Below, piece after piece: positions 56,329 to 64,000 of a DNA stretch of 64,000 nucleotides. Under the pieces are notes generated by a model. It saw nothing but the letters and a program-made list of their open reading frames with translations. It did no database searches and had not been told where the DNA came from. Within the stretch, counting starts at the first letter, position 1; each line of letters opens with the position of its first letter. Source of the DNA: Quercus robur (lineage: Eukaryota; Streptophyta; Magnoliopsida; Fagales; Fagaceae); the NCBI RefSeq assembly GCF_932294415.1, contig NC_065541.1, forward strand, positions 49,888,290 to 49,952,289. The letters run 5' to 3'. A program made the translations under genes and the position numbers.

Positions 56329-57000
56329 CTTGAGTCCGAGGACCATGCAAGCCTTAGGTTCTGTCCGAGACCGATGTCTGCATTAGTACTTGGTTTCCCT
56401 TTTAACTTGAGTCCGAGGACCATGCAAGCCTTAGGTTCTGTCCAAGACCGATGTCTGCATTAGTACTTGGTTTCCCTTTTAACTTGAGTCCGAGGACCAT
56501 GCAAGCCTTAGGTTCTGTCCAAGACCAATGTCTGCCTTAGTACTTGGTTTTCCCTTTTAGCTTGAGTCTGAGGACCATGCAAGCCTTAGGTTCTGTCCAA
56601 GACCAATGTCTGCATTAGTATTTGGTTTCCCCTTTTAGCTTGAGTCCGAGGACCATGCAAGCCTTAGGTTCTGTCCAAGACCAATGTCTGCCTTAGTACT
56701 TGGTTTTCCCTTTTAGCCTGAGTCCGAGGACCATGCAAGCCTTAGGTTCTGTCCAAGACCAATGTCTGCATTAGTACTTGGTTTCCCCTTTTAGCTTGAG
56801 TCCGAGGACCATGCAAGCCTTAGGTTCTGTCCAAGACCAATGTCTGCCTTAGTACTTGGTTTCCCCTTTTAGCTTGAGTCCGAGGACCATGCAAGCCTTA
56901 GGTTCTGTCCAAGACCAATGTCTGCATTAGTACTTGGTTTCCCCTTTTAGCTTGAGTCCGAGGACCATGCAAGCCTTAGGTTCTGTCCAAGACTTCGAGT
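56329..57000 (+). repeat. 77-78-bp tandem array, about 9 copies (young LARD-like element)
   Basis: CTTGAGTCC at 56329, 56406, 56483, 56561, 56639, 56717, 56795, 56873 and 56951. Units contain GTCCGAGGACCATGCAAGCC, TTAGGTTCTGTCC and TACTTGGTTTCC. Homologous to the other arrays. Confidence 0.95.
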
Positions 57001-57829
57001 TCGGATTTTCCCTTTCATTGAGTATTTCCCGAGGTGCCAAACAGGGTGTCCGTGGGCCTTCACGCAAAGCGGGCCTGGGTCGCGAATCCAATGAGCCCGC
57101 GTATTAAGAGATATTTCTGCAACCTCTGGCCATGCAGTACTTTTCTGACGCCCCAAAGATCGAGGCGCGCCTTTACGAGGCTCCCTCAGTCTTTTGGCTG
57201 CAGTTGACGTTGGAAGTTGAGCCAAGACCACTTTGTCTGTAGCGCTCCTTGGGACGCCGCGTGAGTTGACTGCCACTATCTTGTCTTTTCAAATAAATAG
57301 GAGGGAGAAAGGGTTGCTTTATATGTACGCCCAATCTTTTAGTTTTCTCCCACATCACGCTTCCATATCCGGAGTTCTCCCTTTTTTGCATAACATGTTG
57401 AAAGTGAGGGTTGGGAAGAAGGAAGTGTCTTCGCCGCAGAAGCGCCGTGCCTTCATGAAGCTTATAACAGTAAGGTATGGGCGCAGGAAGCACAAGTTCA
57501 GGAGAGTATTCCATCTCCACCGAGGGAGAACGGCGTCTCTCCCTCTTTTAGCCAAAATCCGAAGCAGGCTCTGTTCATGCCAGCACTTTGGTATGGCAGA
57601 AGAAGGGTTTTCCTCCATCAGCGCCTCTGCTTTGCGGCAGGTGTATATTTAGAGAAAGCCACATCACCTCCAACTCCCTGCACCTTTTCTTCAACGGTGT
57701 CAGGTTCAAGTTGGGTCTTTTTGGCTGCCTGAGTTATGGGCATGTAAGGGTGCGGGGGAAGAATAAGGTCTCGGAGCTGTAGCCAACCTTTCCTCCGACA
57801 TACCTCTTCGGCTTTCTCCAGCTTTCTTT

Positions 57830-57830
<1 letters not shown>

Positions 57831-57864
<34 letters not shown>
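57831..57864. repeat. Poly-T tract
   Basis: More than 30 nearly uninterrupted T. Confidence 0.95.
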
Positions 57865-57865
<1 letters not shown>

Positions 57866-58092
57866 TGTAGTAAGCTCTTACGTAGGCCGACTCCAGCTTT
57901 TCGTTGGTACACTGTACTATTTCTTCATCGTAATAAAAATGGAAATTTCTTTATTTGTTTTGAGCACTGTTTCTTTGACAACACTGTTTCTTGAATGGGT
58001 GTGCCCTATGTGTGCGTTTCTTCAAGAGTATTTAGAGCCGAATGGCTTGAAGCATAATTCAACTAACTCCAATTTATCGACAATACCAGGCA

Positions 58093-58962
58093 TTACATCG
58101 ATAATTCATAATAAATGAAACTTAAGAAAACTAACCGAGATATCAGTTGGATATTCTGTGATAAGCGCGTGAATATCGTCCAAGGCTGATGATTTCTAAG
58201 CAATCCATCTGAGCAATCGACTGGGATATAGGGGGTTCCAGTGATGTCTTCATTGTACTTGGTTTCCCCATAGGCTTGGGTCCGAGGACCATGCAAGGCC
58301 TTGGTTCTGTCCATTACTTTTAAGATGTCTTCTTTGTACTTGGTTTCCCCATAGGCTTGGGTCCGAGGACAATGCAAGGCCTTGGTTCTGTCCATTACTT
58401 TTAAGATGTCTTCTTTGTACTTGGTTTCCCCATAGGCTTGGGTCCGAGGACCATGCAAGGCCTTGGTTCTGTCCATTACTTTTAAGATGTCATCTTTGTA
58501 CTTGGTTTCCCCATAGGCTTGGGTCCGAGGACCATGCAAGGCCTTGGTTCTGTCCATTACTTTTAAGATGTCTTCTTTGTACTTGGTTTCCCCATAGGCT
58601 TGGGTCCGAGGACCATGCAAGGCCTTGGTTCTGTCCATTACTTTTAAGATGTCTTCTTTGTACTTGGTTTCCCCATAGGCTTGGGTCCGAGGACCATGCA
58701 AGGCCTTGGTTCTGTCCATTACTTTTAAGATGTCATCTTTGTACTTGGTTTCCCCATAGGCTTGGGTCCGAGGACCATGCAAGGCCTTGGTTCTGTCCAT
58801 TACTTTTAAGATGTCTTCTTTGTACTTGGTTTCCCCATAGGCTTGGGTCCGAGGACCATGCAAGGCCTTGGTTCTGTCCATTACTTTTAAGATGTCTTCT
58901 TTGTACTTGGTTTCCCCATAGGCTTGGGTCCGAGGACCATGCAAGGCCTTGGTTCTGTCCAT
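58093..58962 (-). other. Open frame through the 81-bp array (27-residue repeats)
   Basis: Because the unit is 81 bp (27 codons), the minus frame stays open across nine copies of a unit beginning MDRTKALHGPRTQAYGETKY. On the minus strand this is sense relative to the element. No domain is known and all frames of such an array can stay open by chance, so coding is doubtful. Confidence 0.2.
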
Positions 58963-58985
58963 TACTTTTAAGATGTCTTCTTTGG
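58245..58985 (+). repeat. 81-bp tandem array, about 9 copies (young LARD-like element)
   Basis: Near-identical units: TACTTGGTTTCCCCATAGGC, TTGGGTCCGAGGACCATGCA, AGGCCTTGGTTCTGTCC, then ATTACTTTTAAGATGTCTTC. Close to the 5' LTR, while the 78-bp array is farther in. Confidence 0.97.
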
Positions 58986-59223
58986 CGTCTTTTCTCTATA
59001 TTGATTTATCTTTCGAAGGTCAGCCCCTAGGCCAGGGAGGGAGGAGCAGGTTCGAGGCCGCAAGCCCCTAGAGCTGTCCGCTCCGTTGGCAGTGTAAGGC
59101 GTAGCCCCCAGCAGAGGCTTATGGCGGAGCAGTAACTGTACGTCGCCGGAGATGGGAAAAACTCGTGAATCTCCGGTTATTGGAGAGCTGACTCATGCAC
59201 CACCCGTGCCAACGCACAAGCCT

Positions 59224-59241
59224 TCCCCACAGACGGCGCCA
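59224..59241 (-). promoter_or_regulatory. Primer-binding site of young LARD-like element
   Basis: Minus strand TGGCGCCGTCTGTGGGGA, two bases from the 5' LTR. Confidence 0.88.
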
Positions 59242-59243
59242 AT

Positions 59244-60000
59244 TGTAGGGACACAAAATCTTTAACGGCCCGACAGTGACGTTGGGCTCGCACGCGATAA
59301 GTCCCTCACAATAATATTTGTAGAGAGTGGGCTTGAAAGGCCAGCGTTGGATCACAGGGGGACATTTCGGGCCGGACTTTAGGCGAACCAACATGAGATG
59401 ATGCTTTGGGCTGGATGTTCAGGCCCTTCGATCTTGTATTGAGGAGGATCTGGCTCCTCGGATAGTATCCGAGGAGCGGTGGTGTTGTCCCCGATTGCCC
59501 GTCGGCGGGTTTTTTAGATGATGTCCGGCGTATATTCTTCAGACATTCTCTTTCATCGAATTCTTTTTCAGGAGCTCCATGGGAGTGTTTTTCTTGGTCA
59601 CATAACATTTTCTTTTATACTAGCCTACGTTCGTCGTCCTTCGTCCACGTGTAGGGTCGATCTTTCCAGGGCAGATATCTGTCCCATCAGTCTAATCCCT
59701 GAATTGTGGGAGATGGTCCATAAAGCCTAAAAATCCGGCTCTGTCTGGGGCGATGTCATGTCAATGAAGGATATTTAAAGACTATTTCCGTGAGATATTT
59801 TCTGATCTTTCAAGTCTGCCTGTATCCCATTCTTGTCAATGGCGTTCTGGGCTTTCCGAGGACTGAGCGGTCCTCGGACGTACCTTTGAACCACACCGGG
59901 CTCACTATTTTTGGACTTGGGCCCTGGCCTCCTTTAGTTTGGTGACTTGTGGACTCCCCATAAGCGAGCGCGCCGGGCCCATAGACTGTTGGGCCCCACA
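59244..60000 (-). repeat. 5' LTR of young LARD-like element (right copy)
   Basis: 757 bp; a minus-strand TATAAAA at 59619-59613 is the likely promoter. The context GGCTAGTATAAAAG is shared with the other minus-oriented family. Confidence 0.93.
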
Positions 60001-60005
60001 TTTTA

Positions 60006-60733
60006 AATCCCAAAAATTGTCTATGATTAATTTTGTACTAAATTTCGTAGCAATTTTCCCTTTAATAAACAAAATAAAAAAGTCCATTCAACTATTATCT
60101 TCCATTTTGTTGCGATACCTAATTTTAATGAAATTCATGGGTGAACAGGTTCGTTTCAAAGTTGTAGCATAAACTGGAAGAGTAAGTACTACTACAACCA
60201 TTTAAATTTTGAACCTTCTACACATAATAGTGAAGTTTCATTTTTCTTTCAAATTTTTTTTTTAATTTTCAACAATAACTATACAAATGATTTAATTCTT
60301 GTGATTGAGTATTTATTACAATATAGAAACTATCTAATTGACTTAACCCAAAAAAAAAAAATTATCTAATTGATAATGACGCTAATTTTTCTCAAGTGCC
60401 GACTCGCTTGAGTGAGTGTTAGGCAAAATATAAGCGAGACTTTCTAACTTAATTGATTTTTAAAACTATCAAGCTTGCTCGGGTTGCCTAACATGGGAAT
60501 TTCGGTTGAACGAAATTCCAACTTTAGCTCATAATCTTTTTGCTTCAATACAAGTACAATTCAAATGAAATCAAATACAAAGAAAGTTTTGCAAATTTCA
60601 AAGAAAATTTAGTATTTAATACATATGATGTTAGTTCTCTAATGTCCTAACGGGAGGGGATCTTCTCCCATCTTAGTTAAAACTTATAAATGAGACAAAG
60701 TAGTGCCACTATATCTATATATTTATAAGGCTT
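60006..60733. other. AT-rich intergenic
   Basis: No gene is seen. Confidence 0.45.
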
Positions 60734-61068
60734 AAGGTAAAATACTATTTTAGTCCCTAAACTTTATTAAAAGTTTGTTTTCCATCTCTAAACTTTAAAA
60801 AAGTTCATTTTTCATTCCTAAACTTTTTAAAATGTTTTTTGAATAGTATAGAGACAAAAATAAGAATGAAAAAAGAACTTTTTCTATAGTTTAGGAATGA
60901 AAAAAAACTTTTGGTAAAATTTAAGGGCATAAATAAAACATTTTCAATAATTTAGGGACAGAATATGAATTTTTCAATAGTTTAAGGACGAAAAAAGAAC
61001 TTCTTAAAGTTTAGAGATGAAAAACAAACTTTTAGTAAAATTTAGGGACTAAAATAATATTTTACTTT
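60734..61068. mobile_element. Long-TIR MITE (fold-back)
   Basis: 335 bp with about 75-bp inverted arms (AAGGTAAAATACTATTTTAG ... CATCTCTAAACTTT, mirrored at the right end). The flanking repeat AAGGCTT is at 60727-60733 and 61069-61075, extendable to TAAGGCTT if one base of the element is shared. No coding. Confidence 0.7.
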
Positions 61069-61621
61069 AAGGCTTTTATTAAGACAATGAGAATTTAATG
61101 TAACAAAAAAAAATGGGAAAAAGAAAGATAAATTTGTTGTTTTTAAGTTTTAACTACTTAAATATTTATTTTCTTTTTATTTTAAAATTTTAACATTGAC
61201 TTTGGAAAGATAACTAATCAATAATTATATATAGATTGAAAAATATAATCAAAATTGAATAAATAACTCTATATAAACTAAAATTTTAATAATATAATAA
61301 AAAAATTATATATAAATTAAAAATTATTTTAATAGCATGATCAAAATTGAATACTAAAATATATAGTAAACATAAAATAACAAAATATTTTTATTTTCTT
61401 GATGAATGCATATAGTATAAAACCAAACTATAAAAAAAAAAAATTATTTGATTATATAATAAGGTAAAATAAATAATAAAGTTATTTTTTAAAATTTTCA
61501 AAACTTTTGATAAGTAAGTTTTAGTTGGAGTAGTATTTTAGTTTTTTAAATATTGATAATGTAGTTTCACTTAAAGTAAAATATGTTGAAAGTTTTATGT
61601 ATTTAAAATTAATAATTGGAT
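61069..61621. other. Very AT-rich intergenic
   Basis: No gene is seen. Confidence 0.45.
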
Positions 61622-61893
61622 AAAATGTTAAAGATAATTATTTTGGGAGGAATGCAAATTACAACTTCAAGTTGTGTCGCAATCTTTAGGGTTGTAAATG
61701 AACTAAACTATTTGCAAATAATTTTAATGAGTTAAATCTACTTGGTTTGACTCAGGAAAAAATGTTAAAAATAATTATTTTGGGAGGAATGAAAATTACA
61801 ATTTCAAGTTGTGTTGCAATCTTTAGGGTTGTAAATGAACTAAACTATTTACAAAAATTTTAATGAGACAAATCTACTCGGTACGACTCAGGA
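61622..61893. repeat. 137-bp tandem duplication, two copies
   Basis: AAAATGTTAAAGATAATTA begins at 61622 and its slightly changed copy at 61759. Both run through AGGGTTGTAAATGAACTAAA to GACTCAGGAAAAAA. Confidence 0.85.
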
Positions 61894-62187
61894 AAAAACT
61901 TGTTTGTATTTTTTTATTTAACCAACGAGCTAAGATTAAGCCCAATTTTAGATTTTACTCTTAAAGGAGTTAAACACAAATATAATAATATGTTAGTGAA
62001 CAAAATTGTGAGCATGATACTCAATGTTATATGTTTATAAAACCATACTTGTATTAATTTGATATTAAATTTTGTAAGTTTGTAAATAAATTTTTAAGAT
62101 ATCAAGCTGGTGTTTTTAATTTATTAATAATATAAATATTCGATTTCATAGTAAAATTTAAAACAATACAAGTTGGTAAATTTTTTT

Positions 62188-62994
62188 TGTGGGAGGACGA
62201 GAAACCAAGGACAAGAGCATGGAAACCGATGACAAGAATGAACGAGAAGAGGTTAAGACCAAAGGGGCACATCGTGGGAAGTTTTGTCAAGGAGTCCTCA
62301 GAGCAAACATGATAACGCAACCACGAAACCCAAGAAGATCGGAGTGCCTAAGGAACCCAAGGATATTGATACATCCCTGGAAAGGCCGAGGTCTAGTTCT
62401 GAAGACTACAAGACACGCAACCGAGGAAAGGAAGGAAAGTATGTCATTAAGCAAATGAAGGAAGAGTACAGATAAAATATCCATCACCTCCACATTCAAT
62501 GCTTTGCACCCACTTAGCTAACCGCATTAATGGTGGAATAACCCCTGAACAGTGTCATCACAGCTCACAACCTAACAGAGAAACCTTTTAATAAGGCCCT
62601 GATGAGACAAGTATTTGAGGGAAAAAGCCTTGTCCCTCCAAGTGGAATGCTAGGATGCAACCTGGATGACTATATAAAGGAAAGAGATCCCTACAAGGAA
62701 AATGAGGAAGGATTGAAAAGTGGAGAAGTGAGAAAAACAAAGAGAGAGTGAGAATATTATCATGCAAGAACAAGTGTTAACCTTCACCTCGGCCTAAAAC
62801 CGAGGTGCATTGTTGTATTAATCCCAGACATATATTGTTTTGCTTTTCCTCATTTACATATATACCAAGCATACATTTCAATACCATTCTATTGACTTGT
62901 TAAAAAAGGGGTAAATAAAGTTAATTGACATTCCGTCTTTATAAATTAATTGTGTGTGGTTAAAGTCTAACTTAGTCCATTTCGGCTCGCCACA
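62188..62994 (+). mobile_element. Probable solo LTR (family shared with 46778-47540)
   Basis: TGTGGGAGGACGAGAAACC to GGCTCGCCACA, about 807 bp. The flanks are T-rich, so the target duplication is unclear. No primer-binding site follows. Strand is nominal. Confidence 0.6.
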
Positions 62995-63200
62995 ATTTTG
63001 TTTAAGTTTCAACTATAATTTATATTGATTATTAGTAGAGTTTATTAATTCTAAAAGATTAAATATTTTAATTCTATATATAAGAGATAAAAATAAAAAT
63101 TTTAAGTAATAAGAAAAAAATAAATTAATAAAGTAGTTATTGAACCGCTTCGAACCAAACTTGAACATGTTATTTACGTTCCGTTTGTTTTGATGTAAAA

Positions 63201-64000
63201 TGTAAGGGTGGTTTTTGGGGCCCAGGCCCAACAGGCAAGCGATTCTGGCCCAAAAGACCCTCAACAATGAATTTATAGAGAGTAGGTCACAGAACTAGGT
63301 CTTGACAGAGTAAACGTAGCTATAAACAAGCCATGCAACCATTTGGACGTGGGGATATTCCGTTAAGCTTCTTGGGATAACAGTCCGTGGGGCTGTATCT
63401 TATGCTTTGTTTACAGAACTCCTTTCTCTTTCTCCCTCCCCTCCGATCCCCTGGCCATGGGGATTTTCTTCTCTTATATAGCATCCTTCGAACGATAATG
63501 ACCTTACACTTGTTAATCATCTGGGCCTCTACTTAAGTGCCTGTCCCATAGGACATCCTCCTTCTTTTCTGTGAGTTGCATTGGCCAAGATAATTCTGTT
63601 CTCCTGTCCTTTCCACATTAATGCGGCTGGAAAAATAGCTTCCTTGCATTTAATGCGGCAGTTGTGGTTGCCCCCTGAACGTCCTGCATTTTCCCTTAAT
63701 TTTGGATGACCTTTCACCATGTAAAGGGTGTGAATCGGACTCTGTTGAGGTCTAAAAAGGATCATAGTAAAGGAAGCCCAAAAGAATAAGTCAAGCCCAA
63801 AAGATAAGTCAAGCCCAAAAGGAAAAATCAAGCTAAGCCCAAAGTAACAGACGCAGGAAACCCATGAAGGAATAAAAAAGCCCAGGGGATCCTGAAGCCC
63901 AGACAAAGAAGCATCCAAAAAAGAGGATCACGGCAAGGGATAAGAAGCAAGGATCCTCAGGAACCTTCAAGAGGCGTAGACCCCTTCAGGCACAAAGACA
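63201..64000. mobile_element. LTR-like sequence running off the right edge
   Basis: Starts TGTAAGGGTGGTTTTTGGGG and shares several blocks with the solo LTR at 50423-51222 (for example CAATGAATTT.TAGAGAGT and the CTCCCCTCC region). The internal 63768-63835 has short AAGCCCAAAAG repeats. The other end is outside the window. Confidence 0.55.

Larger units (their letters stand above)
53999..60000 (-). mobile_element. Young non-autonomous LTR retrotransposon (LARD-like), 6.0 kb, minus orientation
   Basis: LTRs of 757 bp each lie at 53999-54755 and 59244-60000; the duplication TTTTA is at 53994-53998 and 60001-60005. The primer-binding site (59241-59224, minus) and the reversed polypurine tract (from 54756) set the orientation. 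I count 10 differences between the LTRs (about 1.3 percent), so insertion was recent. The 4.5 kb interior has no gag or pol. It carries an antisense TATA box, the conserved hairpin, and two tandem arrays (78 and 81 bp) homologous to those of the other elements. It must rely on proteins from another Tat-type element. Confidence 0.94.

Overview
The window is nuclear DNA of a flowering plant, most likely a woody eudicot. Host genes are short-exon, GT-AG spliced and AT-rich between genes, and most of the sequence is plant-type transposable elements: Tat-lineage Ty3/gypsy, L1 and RTE LINEs, PIF/Harbinger, hAT, Tourist-like MITEs and a Helitron. I cannot name the species; a Fagales-like tree is a guess from overall style.

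Only three convincing host genes are present. (1) The first two coding exons of a WDR83/MORG1-like WD40 protein lie on the minus strand (2177-2580); the rest lies beyond the left edge or is lost, and the sequence between is packed with LINE fragments. (2) A complete three-exon gene for acidic ribosomal protein P1 is on the plus strand (38049-38778), with Site II and telo-box promoter motifs. (3) A complete 13-coding-exon granule-bound starch synthase I (GBSSI) gene is on the minus strand (40630-44726; 617 codons; 5'-UTR intron). (2) and (3) are convergent.

The rest, from left to right, is: L1 and RTE LINE fragments (1-3545); a 7.8 kb PIF/Harbinger element (5364-13167, TSD TAA) with a frameshifted Myb/SANT ORF, a 3'-truncated transposase, a hAT insertion and dispersed palindromic modules; a short LTR with a Met-type primer-binding site (13405-13660); an 11.1 kb Tat-lineage Ty3/gypsy element (14750-25873, TSD ATAAT) with dual RNase H, an 81-bp tandem array and an antisense ORF; an L1 LINE (25920-about 32172, 18-bp TSD) whose TA-rich tail received a 3.9 kb LTR element lacking gag-pol (32178-36031, TSD ATATA); an inverted solo LTR (36221-36892, TSD ATATT); beyond the host genes, a tandem duplication, solo LTRs, a Helitron-like element, three head-to-tail TAA-flanked MITEs and a tRNA-like SINE; a young 6.0 kb LTR element lacking gag-pol (53999-60000, TSD TTTTA); a long-TIR MITE; and more LTRs to the right edge.

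The most interesting unexplained signal is shared by the three large LTR elements. Each carries a 78-81-bp tandem array with the same core, a TATA box pointing antisense just inside the 3' LTR, and, in the two elements lacking gag-pol, a hairpin whose paired bases differ in a compensatory way. This suggests a conserved antisense transcription unit kept even after gag-pol was lost.
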